Shown here: positions 34,726 through 43,757 of the stretch, one piece after another | How the letters are laid out: each line of letters begins with the position of its first letter | Numbering within the stretch: the stretch's first letter is position 1 | Assembly: GCA_013178125.1 (NCBI GenBank) | Contig: JABLXJ010000003.1 | Coordinates: 1 to 64,000 of the forward strand | Origin: Bacillota bacterium | GTDB lineage: Bacteria; Bacillota; SHA-98; Ch115; JABLXJ01 | Length of the DNA stretch: 64,000 nt | Reading direction: 5' to 3' | The notes under the pieces: generated by a model | Database searches by the model: none | The model's input: only the letters and a program-made list of their open reading frames with translations | Told to the model about the DNA's origin: nothing | Program-made: the position numbers and the translations under genes

Positions 34726-35367
34726 ATGAATGTTCTTTCGGCACGGCAGGAGATTCTTTTACATGCTATTGGGGGGAGCGAGCTGGGAGGGGATTTCTTT
34801 CTCACCGGCGGGACTGCTCTCTCTGCGTTTTATTTGCAGCACAGGGTATCTGAGGATCTCGATTTCTTCACTGAGAATCCTGCAGCGGTTACCGGTGCTC
34901 TTCCGATTTTGTTGAAACTAGCTCAAGACCTTAATGGCGAAGTCCAGGTCAAGCGCAGCTTTCGAACATATCTCGAACTTCTTTTCAAGCTTGAGGGAGA
35001 GCTGATCCGATGTGACTTTGCACAAGATTCACCCTACCGACTTTCCGATAGGGTATTCAATTACAATTATGGGATTTATGTTGATAATGCACTTGACATT
35101 GCCTGTAATAAATTGTCGGCTCTTTATGACAGGGCAGAGCCCAAGGATTTTGTTGATGTCTACTTTATAGATAAAGAGCTATTCCCCCTGGCTTCTATCC
35201 TCGAGAGTGCCCGCAAGAAACACGTAGGTATCGATGATTACTGGCTTTCTGTCGCCTTTCTTGAAGTAAATAAAGTGACATTTCTGCCGAAACTGTTAAA
35301 GCCTGTTAACATTTCTGAGCTTCGTACATTTTTTGAACGAGAGGCTCGAAAACTTATGTCAAAATAG
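34726..35367 (+). CDS. AbiEii/AbiGii-type nucleotidyltransferase
   Basis: 213 residues. FLTGGTALSAFYLQHRVSED followed by LDFF is the polymerase-beta-like nucleotidyltransferase motif G-G-T-A-L...S-x-D-L-D-F. LDIACNKLSALYDRAEPKDFVDVYF is the second conserved block. In AbiE systems such proteins are growth-inhibiting toxins; some relatives nucleotidylate tRNA. The small upstream gene is the likely antidote. Lower GC than the flanking operons suggests acquisition. Confidence 0.85.
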   Translation: MNVLSARQEILLHAIGGSELGGDFFLTGGTALSAFYLQHRVSEDLDFFTENPAAVTGALPILLKLAQDLNGEVQVKRSFRTYLELLFKLEGELIRCDFAQDSPYRLSDRVFNYNYGIYVDNALDIACNKLSALYDRAEPKDFVDVYFIDKELFPLASILESARKKHVGIDDYWLSVAFLEVNKVTFLPKLLKPVNISELRTFFEREARKLMSK

Positions 35368-35398
35368 AAATATGAAGGCTATTTTTTTACCAAAGTTA

Positions 35399-35428
35399 TT
35401 GACATATGCTCAGAAAAGGGGTTATACT
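35399..35428 (+). promoter_or_regulatory. Promoter of the Mrp-MinD cluster
   Basis: TTGACA (35399-35404) with TATACT (35423-35428) at 18 bases, or TTATAC at 17. The 180-base leader that follows is rich in AGCAGC/GGCAGC low-complexity repeats. Confidence 0.65.
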
Positions 35429-35611
35429 ATTAATGAACATATGACCGTTATTGATTGATCGTTATTAATGCGACACAGGTAACAGGCGCAGCAGATAGTG
35501 GCAGCGGCAGCGGTGGTGGTAGCAGCAGTAATAGAGATCCAGATAGAGATAACGGTAGGCAGATGGTATTTAGTAAGCAGTAAGTCAATCGGGCGACAGG
35601 GAGGCAAAACC

Positions 35612-36445
35612 ATGGGCGAAAAAGGCTACAAGGATCATAATCCAGGCATCGAAAAGCTCTCCCCAAACGAGCTTAATAGCATAAATCATGTTATAGCGGT
35701 GATGAGCGGCAAGGGTGGGGTAGGTAAATCGTCGGTGACAGCGCTTCTGGCTGTAAATCTGGCCAGGGAAGGCTATAAGGTCGGCGTGCTCGATGCCGAT
35801 GTTACAGGGCCGAGCATACCGAAGATGTTCGGGGTGCATGCCAGGGCGGAGGCTTTCGAGTTTGGAATGCTTCCCGCGAAGACCAGGCTCGGGATAGAGA
35901 TCATGTCGCTGAATCTCCTCTTGGATCACGAAGATGACCCCGTCGTCTGGCGAGGACCCCTCATCGCAGGAACGGTTAAACAGTTTTGGACCGATGTCGT
36001 CTGGGGCGATCTCGATTACCTGATCGTTGATTTGCCACCGGGGACGGGAGATGCCCCGCTCACCGTTATGCAGTCCCTGCCGCTTGATGGCCTCGTGATC
36101 GTGTCTTCGCCACAAGATCTTGCGGTTATGGTTGTCAAAAAGGCCATAAAAATGGCTTCGTTAATGAAAATACCTATCCTGGGGCTCCTCGAAAATATGA
36201 GTTACACAATATGTCCCAGGTGCGGCGAAAAGCTCGAGCTTTTCGGACCGAGCAAGGGCGAAGAAGCGGCTCAGGCTGCGGGGGTGCCCTTTCTTGGCGT
36301 TTTGCCGCTTGACCCAAAGCTCGCTGAACTATGCGACAATGGGCGAATCGAGGATTATCATAATGAGAATCGTGACAATTCAGTAATGTCTCAAGTGGCC
36401 CGTAGACTCGTTTATGAACTCAAGTTGCCGAGCCAGGTGCGCTAA
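35612..36445 (+). CDS. Mrp/NBP35-family Fe-S carrier ATPase
   Basis: About 277 residues. Deviant P-loop SGKGGVGKSS (32-41), DADVTGPSIPKMFG, DLPPGTGDAPLT and a CPRC near the C-terminal third, where the bridging [4Fe-4S] cluster binds in Mrp/ApbC/Nbp35. ATG at 35612 follows AGGGAGG; the upstream in-frame Ala/Val stretch is low-complexity leader. First gene of an operon with DUF5320, two NifX-like and two MinD-ferredoxin genes. Role: assembly or transfer of Fe-S clusters. Confidence 0.92.
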   Translation: MGEKGYKDHNPGIEKLSPNELNSINHVIAVMSGKGGVGKSSVTALLAVNLAREGYKVGVLDADVTGPSIPKMFGVHARAEAFEFGMLPAKTRLGIEIMSLNLLLDHEDDPVVWRGPLIAGTVKQFWTDVVWGDLDYLIVDLPPGTGDAPLTVMQSLPLDGLVIVSSPQDLAVMVVKKAIKMASLMKIPILGLLENMSYTICPRCGEKLELFGPSKGEEAAQAAGVPFLGVLPLDPKLAELCDNGRIEDYHNENRDNSVMSQVARRLVYELKLPSQVR

Positions 36446-36473
36446 GCGAAGGCGCACGCTAAGCGAAGGCACA
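36440..36473 (+). repeat. Two 17-bp tandem repeats at the Mrp stop codon
   Basis: CGCTAAGCGAAGGCGCA is followed directly by CGCTAAGCGAAGGCACA. The mrp stop codon lies in the first copy, so the duplication is neutral for the protein. Confidence 0.8.
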
Positions 36474-36504
36474 AAATATTCATCAATGAAAGGAGGTATG
36501 GACT

Positions 36505-36960
36505 ATGCCACGCGGTGACGGTACCGGCCCTGTGGGCCTCGGGCCGATGACGGGAAGGGCTGCCGGATATTGTGCAGGCTTTCCTGTGCCTGGGTTTATG
36601 AATCCGGTCGGGCTTTGGGGCGCCGCTTATGGCCGGGGCCCCGGCTTTGGCCGAGGGCTTGGTTTCGGCCGGGGACGAGGCTGGCGGCGGATGTACTATG
36701 CGACGGGCCTCCCAGGCTGGGCGCGTTTTGGCTACACCGGCTGGGGAGCGCCTGCTCCGGTTTATCCGGCTTACTATGGCGCCCCCTTTCCAGGCGCGCC
36801 TTACGCAGCACCAGCAACCCAGCAGCCCGCTGCTTCCGAGCAGGAAATGGCGCTTCTAAAAGAACAGGCGGAGTTCCTCAGGGAGGGGCTCAAGGGGATT
36901 GAAGAGCGCCTGAAAGAGCTTAGCGGCTCCGAACAGGGCAAGGACGAGAACGAAGAGTAA
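36505..36960 (+). CDS. DUF5320 glycine/aromatic-rich protein
   Basis: 151 residues. N-terminal MPRGDGTGPVGLGPMTGRAA is the DUF5320 signature. The middle is Gly, Arg, Tyr and Pro-rich and probably disordered, and the last 45 residues form a charged coiled coil (EQEMALLKEQAEFLREGLKG region). AAAGGAGG ribosome site. Function unknown; in anaerobes it is a regular neighbour of NifX-like and MinD-ferredoxin genes. Confidence 0.85.
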   Translation: MPRGDGTGPVGLGPMTGRAAGYCAGFPVPGFMNPVGLWGAAYGRGPGFGRGLGFGRGRGWRRMYYATGLPGWARFGYTGWGAPAPVYPAYYGAPFPGAPYAAPATQQPAASEQEMALLKEQAEFLREGLKGIEERLKELSGSEQGKDENEE

Positions 36961-37012
36961 AGCACATCCTATAACTGTAGCATATTCCGCCCCACGCGTA
37001 AGGGACTAAAGG

Positions 37013-37050
37013 CGGGGGAAACTGGGGGTCTCAATTTCCGGTTTCCCCCG
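37013..37050 (+). other. Intergenic hairpin in the Mrp-MinD cluster
   Basis: CGGGGGAAAC and GTTTCCCCCG form a perfect ten-base-pair stem with an 18-base loop. No T-run follows, so it may stabilise or cleave the transcript rather than terminate it. Confidence 0.6.
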
Positions 37051-37110
37051 TCCCCTCCCATTCTATAGTTGAGTTGAGATAGGGGTAAATGATAAAGGAG
37101 GCAATGGGCC

Positions 37111-37482
37111 ATGAAGCTGGCCATCACAGCCCAGGGTGAGAATCTCGATGCAGCGATGGACCCACGTTTTGGAAGATGCCGGTTTTTCATCTTTATTGAC
37201 ATGGATACAGGGGCCTTCGAGGCAAAGGAAAACGAAGGCCTCTTGGCTTCAGGAGGCGCTGGCCCACAAAGCGCCCAATTTTTGGCGGACAACGGTGCTG
37301 ACGCGGTGATTACGGGGAACATAGGGCCAAATGCCATGAGGGCGCTTCAAAGCGTGGAGATCAAGGTATATGTCATGAGCTCAGGGACCGTGCGCGAAGC
37401 CCTGGAAGCCTACGAGAAGGGGGAGCTTCAAATGCTCTCTGATGCCTCGGTAGGCTCGCATTTTGGGATGGGCAGGCGTTGA
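37111..37482 (+). CDS. NifX/NifB-type dinitrogenase cofactor domain protein 1
   Basis: 123 residues forming one RNase H-like domain of the FeMo-cofactor carrier family: DPRFGRCRFFIF, GAGPQSAQFLADNGADAVITG, NAMRAL. Such stand-alone proteins in non-nitrogen-fixing anaerobes are thought to bind Fe-S or Mo-Fe-S species. AAAGGAGG ribosome site; length normal. Confidence 0.88.
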   Translation: MKLAITAQGENLDAAMDPRFGRCRFFIFIDMDTGAFEAKENEGLLASGGAGPQSAQFLADNGADAVITGNIGPNAMRALQSVEIKVYVMSSGTVREALEAYEKGELQMLSDASVGSHFGMGRR

Positions 37483-37550
37483 GAGGACGAAGGGAAAGAA
37501 GAAGACCCTGCTGCAGGAGTCTATAAGATTACAGGCGGGAGGTTTTAATC

Positions 37551-37925
37551 GTGAAGCTCGCTATAGCAACAGATGGGGCCATGGTGGCAGCGCATTTCGG
37601 CCGCTGCCCTGAGTATACCATTGTAACATTGATCGAGGGTAAGATGGACAACAAACTGGTAATCCCAAACCCGGGGCACGAGCCGGGCTTCCTCCCAGGC
37701 TACCTTGCAAAGCTGGGGGTCTCATGCATTATCGCGGGCGGCATGGGACCAAGGGCCCAGGGGCTTTTCGAGGAAAGGGGGATACAAACCATAACAGGCG
37801 TTTCGGGGATGGTAGAGGACGTAATCGAATCGTATTGTGCCGGAAACCTCAGGGGTGGGGAGAGCCTTTGCGACCATGATCAGAACGGCGATCATACTCA
37901 TGTCCGCCATGGTCATAACCGCTGA
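37551..37925 (+). CDS. NifX/NifB-type protein 2 with His-rich tail
   Basis: 124 residues of the same family (GAMVAAHFGRCPEYTIV, CIIAGGMGPRAQGLF), ending in a tail with Cys, Asp and six His residues (CDHDQNGDHTHVRHGHNR) that should bind metal. GTG start after GGGAGG. Paralogous to the gene upstream. Confidence 0.88.
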   Translation: MKLAIATDGAMVAAHFGRCPEYTIVTLIEGKMDNKLVIPNPGHEPGFLPGYLAKLGVSCIIAGGMGPRAQGLFEERGIQTITGVSGMVEDVIESYCAGNLRGGESLCDHDQNGDHTHVRHGHNR

Positions 37926-37977
37926 GATCATGGGGACTGCCAGCACAACCAACATGGTAAGTAGGAGCTAGATCCAT

Positions 37978-38850
37978 ATGATTGTAGCAATAGCCAGCGG
38001 AAAGGGCGGCACTGGCAAAACCACGATCGCAACCAACATGGCTTTGACCCTTGAGGAGGCCATGCCCACCCAGATTCTAGATTGCGACGTTGAGGAGCCT
38101 AATGCCCATCTTTTCCTGAACCCAGCGGTCGCAAATATTGAGCTGGTAACGCTCCCAGTGCCGGTTGTAGACGAGACTAGGTGCGATGTCTGCGGCAGAT
38201 GCAGCGCGGTCTGTGCCTTTCATGCCATCCTCGTGATGGGTGGCCGGGTCTTGGCTTTTCCTGAGCTATGCCACGGTTGCGGAGGATGTAGTCTGTTTTG
38301 CCCAACGGGAGCCATATCCGAGAAGCCAATTGATATAGGCGTTGTGGAGAGCGGCTGGGCGGGAGGGGACGGAAGGATCAACTTTGTTCATGGCAAGTTG
38401 AAGGTCGGTAGGGCTCTGGCCCCGCCTGTGATCAGGGCAGTGAAACGCAAGGCCCACAGCAAAGAGGCCTATGCGATTATCATCGATGCGCCGCCCGGGA
38501 CCTCCTGCCCTGTGGTGGCCTCGATGGTGGGGAGCGATTTTTGCCTGCTAGTCACCGAACCCACGCCTTTTGGCCTGAACGATCTGGTCCTGGCGGTTGA
38601 GATGGTTAAAGCGCTGAAGATTCCCTTCGGGGTGCTAATCAACCGCTCCGGCCTCGGCGATGAAGAGCTCAAGGCCTACTGCGAACAGAATCAGATTCCA
38701 ATATTATTGGAGATCCCGTTTGACCGGAGGTATGCTGCCTGTTATGCGAGAGGAGGCCGTCTCGTAGAGGAATTCCCCGAGTTAAAAGAGGCGTTGAGGG
38801 GGCTCTGGCAAAAGATCGAGAAGAAGGTGGGGGTCGAGAGCAAATTATGA
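37978..38850 (+). CDS. MinD-like ATPase with inserted ferredoxin domain 1
   Basis: 290 residues. P-loop SGKGGTGKTT at the N-terminus, then a two-cluster ferredoxin insert (CDVCGRCSAVC and CHGCGGCSLFC, residues about 65-115), then DAPPGTSCP and TEPTPFGLNDL. A family of ParA/MinD-like P-loop ATPases common in anaerobes, often in pairs; presumed to couple ATP hydrolysis to Fe-S or electron handling. Overlaps the next gene by four bases. Confidence 0.92.
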   Translation: MIVAIASGKGGTGKTTIATNMALTLEEAMPTQILDCDVEEPNAHLFLNPAVANIELVTLPVPVVDETRCDVCGRCSAVCAFHAILVMGGRVLAFPELCHGCGGCSLFCPTGAISEKPIDIGVVESGWAGGDGRINFVHGKLKVGRALAPPVIRAVKRKAHSKEAYAIIIDAPPGTSCPVVASMVGSDFCLLVTEPTPFGLNDLVLAVEMVKALKIPFGVLINRSGLGDEELKAYCEQNQIPILLEIPFDRRYAACYARGGRLVEEFPELKEALRGLWQKIEKKVGVESKL

Positions 38851-39767
38851 GCAAGATAAGGGAGTTATTGGTTATCAGCGGCAAGGGAGGCACTGGCAAG
38901 ACCTCTCTCGTAGGGGCGTTTGCAGCTCTGGCCGAAAATAAGGTATTGGCAGACTGCGATGTCGATGCCGCCGATCTCCACCTGCTTTTAAAACCCACAG
39001 TACGCGAGACTCATGAATTCTATGGCTCGAAGAAGGCCGTGATAAACCAGGGGGAATGCGCCAGGTGCGGCAGGTGCGTTCAGGCCTGCCGTTTTGCAGC
39101 CGTTATTGAACATTCCATTGCTCAACCTATTGCACGATGCACCATTGGTCATACAAACAACGATAAATCGTACGAGGTCAATCCGATTTACTGCGAGGGG
39201 TGCAGCGTCTGTTATCATGTTTGCCCTCAAGGGGCGATAACGATGGAGGATCGCCTCTCGGGCCACTGGTTTATCTCGGACACCCGTTACGGCCCTCTGG
39301 TCCATGCCAGGCTTGGGATCGCCGAGGAGAATTCGGGCAAGCTCGTGATGGAGGTCCGTAAAGCAGCCAGGACTATGGCCGAAATGAATGGAGCGAAATA
39401 TATAATCACTGATGGCCCGCCGGGGATAGGTTGTCCTGTTATATCTTCCATGTCCGGAGCGGATTTGGCCCTGGTCGTCACTGAGCCTACAGTCTCAGGA
39501 AAACACGATATGGAGAGGATCCTGGAGCTCGCGAGATATTTCAACGTAAAAGGCGTCGTTTGTATCAATAAGTATGATCTTGATGAGAAGAAAAGTGAAG
39601 AGATTGAGCAATGCCGCGATGAGGGGATAGAGGTCGTGGGCAGGATACCATTTGATGAAGAGGTGGTCCACGCCTTGATGAAGGGTGTCCCTATGGTTGA
39701 TCATGCGAAATACGCCTCGAAGGCGGTGACGCAAATCTGGGAGAGATTAGTTGAGATAATTGGTTGA
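38847..39767 (+). CDS. MinD-like ATPase with inserted ferredoxin domain 2
   Basis: 306 residues with the same plan as its upstream partner: SGKGGTGKTS, ferredoxin insert CARCGRCVQAC and CEGCSVCYHVC, then DGPPGIGCPV and TEPTVSGKHDM. The ATGA overlap implies a fixed ratio, and a heterodimer is plausible. Last gene of the cluster. Confidence 0.92.
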   Translation: MSKIRELLVISGKGGTGKTSLVGAFAALAENKVLADCDVDAADLHLLLKPTVRETHEFYGSKKAVINQGECARCGRCVQACRFAAVIEHSIAQPIARCTIGHTNNDKSYEVNPIYCEGCSVCYHVCPQGAITMEDRLSGHWFISDTRYGPLVHARLGIAEENSGKLVMEVRKAARTMAEMNGAKYIITDGPPGIGCPVISSMSGADLALVVTEPTVSGKHDMERILELARYFNVKGVVCINKYDLDEKKSEEIEQCRDEGIEVVGRIPFDEEVVHALMKGVPMVDHAKYASKAVTQIWERLVEIIG

Positions 39768-39783
39768 GATGTCTTCATTGGGC

Positions 39784-39972
39784 TTGGCCGGTTCTGACCG
39801 CTTGCTACCGGATCCGACTGGATCTTGACCAGGTTGGCTGGGGAAATCGGCTAGATTTTGATCGGGTAGGCCAGGGGAACCGGTCTGATTTTGACCCGGT
39901 TAGCCGGGGGACCGGTCTAATTTTGACCAATTTTAAGGAAAGCCCGGGTTCAATTTTGACCGGGTATTGCTA
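39784..39972. repeat. Five to six degenerate 32-bp repeats, IS21-like end array
   Basis: The core (G/A)ATTTTGACC(G)GG recurs about every 32-45 bases, each after CCGG/CGGTCT and before a G-rich AGCCGGGG stretch, ending in GGTTCAATTTTGACCGGGTATTG. Such multiple terminal repeats are typical of IS21-family ends, yet no transposase is adjacent. Probably a relic terminus. Confidence 0.65.
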
Positions 39973-40139
39973 TTGGTGTTATTATTTTCTATGAGAGAGG
40001 AAATTGTATAAGCAGGGGAGATGCTAATTCCACAGAATGGAAATATAGCCCAGGAATAATTGGAGAATTTTTGGGCAACGATTTTCGGGCTAAGAAGCTA
40101 ATAAGAGTATTTGATTCAGGGAGGAGAAATTATAATATT

Positions 40140-41627
40140 ATGGATGCGGACCTGGGTGTAATCGGCCTGGCGGTTATGGGTCAGAACCTTGTGCTCAATC
40201 TGGTGGACAAGGGTTACCGTGTTGCCGTGTATAACCGGACTAAAAGCAGGGTGGATGAATTCGTGCGCAGGGTCGCCAGGGGGAAGGATGTCGTGCCTGC
40301 CTATTCGCTAGCCGAGCTCGCGCAGGCCTTGACGCCGCCTCGAAAAATCCTGCTTATGGTCAAGGCGGGTGAAGCGGTTGATGCCATCATCACCGAGCTT
40401 ATCCCCTTACTTGAACCAGGGGATGTGCTCATTGATGGGGGCAACTCGTTTTTCCAAGATACCCGGAGGCGGGAACGGCAACTTGGCGAGCACGGCCTCC
40501 TCTTCCTGGGCGTGGGGATATCCGGCGGGGAAGAGGGGGCAAGGCACGGGCCGAGCATCATGCCAGGTGGGCCCCGGGCGGCCTGGGATTTGGCCGGGCA
40601 GGTCCTCGTCGATATCGCGGCCAGGGCGGCGGATGGGGAGCCCTGCTGCACATACCTCGGCCCGGATGGAGCCGGGCATTTCGTGAAGATGGTACATAAC
40701 GGCATCGAATACGGGGATATGCAGCTGATCTCAGAGGTCTATCACCTTATGCGGGAGCTCCTAGGCCTTTCTGCGCCCGAAATGGCCCGCATCTTCGCTG
40801 AATGGAACCGTGAGGAGCTCGAGTCCTATCTTATTGAAATTACAGCGGATATCCTGGGCAAGATTGACAAGGAAACAGGGATGCCCCTGGTGGAGCTCAT
40901 CAGGGATGAGGCTGAGCAGAAGGGGACCGGGAAGTGGACGGCGCAGGTTGCGTTGGACCTGGGCGTGCCGGTGCCCTCCCTGACCGAGGCTGTCTCCGCT
41001 CGTTTCCTCTCGGCACTCAAGGAGGAGCGGGAGCAGGCCGCCCGGGTCCTCATCGGCCCGGCCGCTGGATCCACTAGATCCACAAGAGAGCCAGGCGCAG
41101 GCGAGCGAGGTGAGCGGGGCGGACGAGGCGAAATCCGCTCATTCCTAGTGGATCTCCGTAAGGCCCTTTATGCCGGTAAGCTTTGCATCTATGCCCAGGG
41201 CTTTGCCCTTCTCAAGGAGGCGGCTCGCGTATACGAATGGGACGGTGAGCATGAGCTGGACCTGGCCAAAGTGGCCCAGATCTGGCGAAGTGGATGTATC
41301 ATCCGCGCCCGGCTCCTGAATCACATCATGGAGGCCTACAAACGGGATCCAGGGCTGCGCAATCTCCTCCTTGACGCCTACTTTAGAGGGGTGATTGCCG
41401 CCAATCAGACTGGCTGGCGCCAGGTGGTGAGCCAGGCGGCGCTCGCGGGCATACCCGTGCCCGTGCTAGGCTCCGCACTGGCTTACTATGATGCCTACCG
41501 GGCGGAAAGGCTGCCTGCAAATCTCATCCAGGCGCAGCGCGATTATTTCGGGGCCCATACTTACCGCCGACTGGACCGGCCGGGCGTTTTCCATACGGAA
41601 TGGCGGGGTCCCGAAGACAAGGAGTGA
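40140..41627 (+). CDS. gnd: 6-phosphogluconate dehydrogenase, decarboxylating
   Basis: About 495 residues; oxidises 6-phosphogluconate to ribulose 5-phosphate. GVIGLAVMGQNL binds NADP, GGNSFFQDT and GISGGEEGARHGPSIMPGG follow, and GHFVKMVHNGIEYGDMQLI carries the catalytic Lys. An Arg/Gly/Glu-rich insertion near residues 315-340 is not typical. ATG at 40140 follows AGGGAGGAG at a rather long distance; the TTG at 40071 is an alternative. zwf follows directly. Confidence 0.94.
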   Translation: MDADLGVIGLAVMGQNLVLNLVDKGYRVAVYNRTKSRVDEFVRRVARGKDVVPAYSLAELAQALTPPRKILLMVKAGEAVDAIITELIPLLEPGDVLIDGGNSFFQDTRRRERQLGEHGLLFLGVGISGGEEGARHGPSIMPGGPRAAWDLAGQVLVDIAARAADGEPCCTYLGPDGAGHFVKMVHNGIEYGDMQLISEVYHLMRELLGLSAPEMARIFAEWNREELESYLIEITADILGKIDKETGMPLVELIRDEAEQKGTGKWTAQVALDLGVPVPSLTEAVSARFLSALKEEREQAARVLIGPAAGSTRSTREPGAGERGERGGRGEIRSFLVDLRKALYAGKLCIYAQGFALLKEAARVYEWDGEHELDLAKVAQIWRSGCIIRARLLNHIMEAYKRDPGLRNLLLDAYFRGVIAANQTGWRQVVSQAALAGIPVPVLGSALAYYDAYRAERLPANLIQAQRDYFGAHTYRRLDRPGVFHTEWRGPEDKE

Positions 41628-41629
41628 GA

Positions 41630-43162
41630 ATGTGGGCCATGGGTAGGGCCATGGGTGAAAACCGGATCGATCCCTGCATACTTGTGATCTTTGGGGCTAC
41701 GGGGGACCTGGCCCGCCGGAAGCTCTTTCCGGCCCTCTACAACTTGTATTTAGAGGGGTGGCTGCCGGAGCGCTTCGGGGTCGTGGGCATCGGGAGGAGG
41801 CTAGGCAGCGAGGCAGCGTTCCGGGACGAGGTTTGCCGGGCGGTGAGGGAGTTTTCCCGCAAGGTTAAAACCGAGGTGTGCGGCGATTTCCTGGAAGGTT
41901 TTCACTACCAGCAGTTCGACCTCGACGAGGCCTCGGGCTTCTTGCGCCTCAAGGAGTTCCTCGCGAGCATGGACCGGACCCGCGAAACGCGGGGAAACAG
42001 GATCTTCTACCTTGCAGTGGCGCCCGAGCACTTCGGTCCCATCGTGGACCAGCTCGCCGCCAGCCGCCTGGTGGCGGAGGGGGGTGGCTGGGGCTGGCGC
42101 CGGATCGCGATCGAAAAGCCCTTCGGGCACGACCTGGCCTCCGCTCGAGAGCTGAATCAGAGGCTGGCGCGCGTTTTCGCCGAGGAAGAGATTTACCGCA
42201 TTGACCACTACCTGGGCAAGGAAATGATCCAGAATTTAATGGTAATCAGGTTTGCCAACTCCCTCTTTGAACCCCTATGGAACAACAGGCACATCGATAA
42301 TATCCAGATCAGCATCAACGAGAGCCAGGGGGTTGGGACGCGAGGCCGGTATTATGAGCAGGCGGGGGCGCTCAGGGATATGTTTCCGAATCACCTCATG
42401 CAGCTCCTGGCCCTGGTGGCGATGGAGCCGCCGGTGGACTTGTGTACTAAATCGATCCGGGACGAGAAGGTCAAGGTGATTCGCGCCCTCCAGAGACTCA
42501 CGCAGGAGGCCGTGGAGCGGGATGTGGTGCGCGGCCAGTATACGGGCGGAAATGTTGATGGAGAGGCGGTGCGGGGATATAAAGAGGAGGAGGGGATTTC
42601 CGCTGACTCGCGCACCGAGACGTTTATTGCGCTGCGCCTTTTTATCAATAATTCTCGTTGGGCAGGTGTGCCCTTCTACCTTAGGACCGGCAAGCGGATG
42701 CCGAGACGCTCAGCTGCGGTGGTGATCCAGTTTCGCACGCTGCCCGGCACCCTCTACTTTAAAGAATTCGGGGCCCTGGAGCCTAACTTGCTCGTGGTCA
42801 AGATCCAACCGGAGGAAGGGGTCTTTCTCCAATTCAACGCAAAGGAGCTCGGGCCAGGCGGTGGGATCGTCCCAGTCAAGATGAATTACTGCCAAAACTG
42901 CGACTACCCCGAAGATTCCCCCGAGGCCTATGAGCGACTGTTTTTTGACCTGATCCGGGGCGACCAGAGCATCTTCCCCCGTTGGGATGAAATCGAGCAG
43001 ACCTGGGCCTTTGTGCAACCGATCCTCGATGCCTGGGCATCAGCTGGGGAGGCGACTGGGCAGGGAGGGGTGGGCTTGCCCGTCTACCCCGCCGGGACAT
43101 GGGGGCCACAGGAAGCCCGGGATCTCCTGGAAGGGGAGGGGAGGAATTGGTGGCTGGTTTGA
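41630..43162 (+). CDS. zwf: Glucose-6-phosphate 1-dehydrogenase
   Basis: About 511 residues. FGATGDLARRKLFPALYNL is the NADP site; IEKPFGHDL and RIDHYLGKEMIQNL are the substrate and catalytic segments, and RTGKRMP follows later. ATG at 41630 has AAGGAG just upstream inside the end of gnd. Together gnd and zwf give the oxidative pentose phosphate branch apart from the lactonase. Confidence 0.95.
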   Translation: MWAMGRAMGENRIDPCILVIFGATGDLARRKLFPALYNLYLEGWLPERFGVVGIGRRLGSEAAFRDEVCRAVREFSRKVKTEVCGDFLEGFHYQQFDLDEASGFLRLKEFLASMDRTRETRGNRIFYLAVAPEHFGPIVDQLAASRLVAEGGGWGWRRIAIEKPFGHDLASARELNQRLARVFAEEEIYRIDHYLGKEMIQNLMVIRFANSLFEPLWNNRHIDNIQISINESQGVGTRGRYYEQAGALRDMFPNHLMQLLALVAMEPPVDLCTKSIRDEKVKVIRALQRLTQEAVERDVVRGQYTGGNVDGEAVRGYKEEEGISADSRTETFIALRLFINNSRWAGVPFYLRTGKRMPRRSAAVVIQFRTLPGTLYFKEFGALEPNLLVVKIQPEEGVFLQFNAKELGPGGGIVPVKMNYCQNCDYPEDSPEAYERLFFDLIRGDQSIFPRWDEIEQTWAFVQPILDAWASAGEATGQGGVGLPVYPAGTWGPQEARDLLEGEGRNWWLV

Positions 43163-43433
43163 AGCTGGTGGCCATCGAAGCTGCTCCGGTACACGCGTGT
43201 ACGTCTTTTTTGATCCGAGAGTAGGCTCGGAGAGGAGATAAGATCCGCGGGATGAAATAAATAAAGGTGCAACGAAAGTAAAAAAGGAGAGCGCTCCAGA
43301 AGGAGAATTAGAGTGAGACGCGAATAAACAATAGCAGATAGTCAAATATGGATAAAATTGTAAATGTCGGGCATGGCGAATGATGAATCAATAAAACTAT
43401 ATCTCTAGGACCTAATTAAATATTGAATCGACA

Positions 43434-43605
43434 GGATAGCGGGTTCCCCATAAAAGCGGGGATTAAAAGGGAAGCTTGGTGAAAATCCAACGCGGTCCCG
43501 CCACTGTGAAGGGTAGCTGCTTTGCGTTAAGCCACTGGGCCTTGTGAGGCCTGGGAAGGTGCAAAAGCGGCAAAGACCCTGAGCCAGGAGACCTGCCCGT
43601 TATCC
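43434..43605 (+). ncRNA. Cobalamin riboswitch
   Basis: P1 is formed by GGATAGCGGG and CCCGTTATCC. The core holds GGGAAGCTTGGTGAAAATCC, CGGTCCCGCCACTGTGAAGG, AGCCACTGGG, AAGGTGC and GACCCTGAGCCAGGAGACC, the standard B12 box order. It precedes cbiK and the long corrinoid-heme gene run, so adenosylcobalamin or a related corrinoid should repress it. Confidence 0.95.
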
Positions 43606-43661
43606 TCACCTAACCACACGACCTACGCGGATAGGGAGGTGGGCATTATGGTTATGCGATA

Positions 43662-43699
43662 GAGCCCCCAACCGGCGAAAGGTAGGGGGCTCTCAAGTT
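43662..43699 (+). terminator. Terminator hairpin after the cobalamin riboswitch
   Basis: GAGCCCCCAACC pairs with GGTAGGGGGCTC, followed by a weak TCAAGTTT. An upstream CACCT/AGGTG pairing (43607-43641) may be the alternative fold. Confidence 0.7.
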
Positions 43700-43757
43700 T
43701 CCAAGACTTTCATGCCGGCGCGATCGATCCTAGGAAAATTGAAGAGAGGAATATGGG

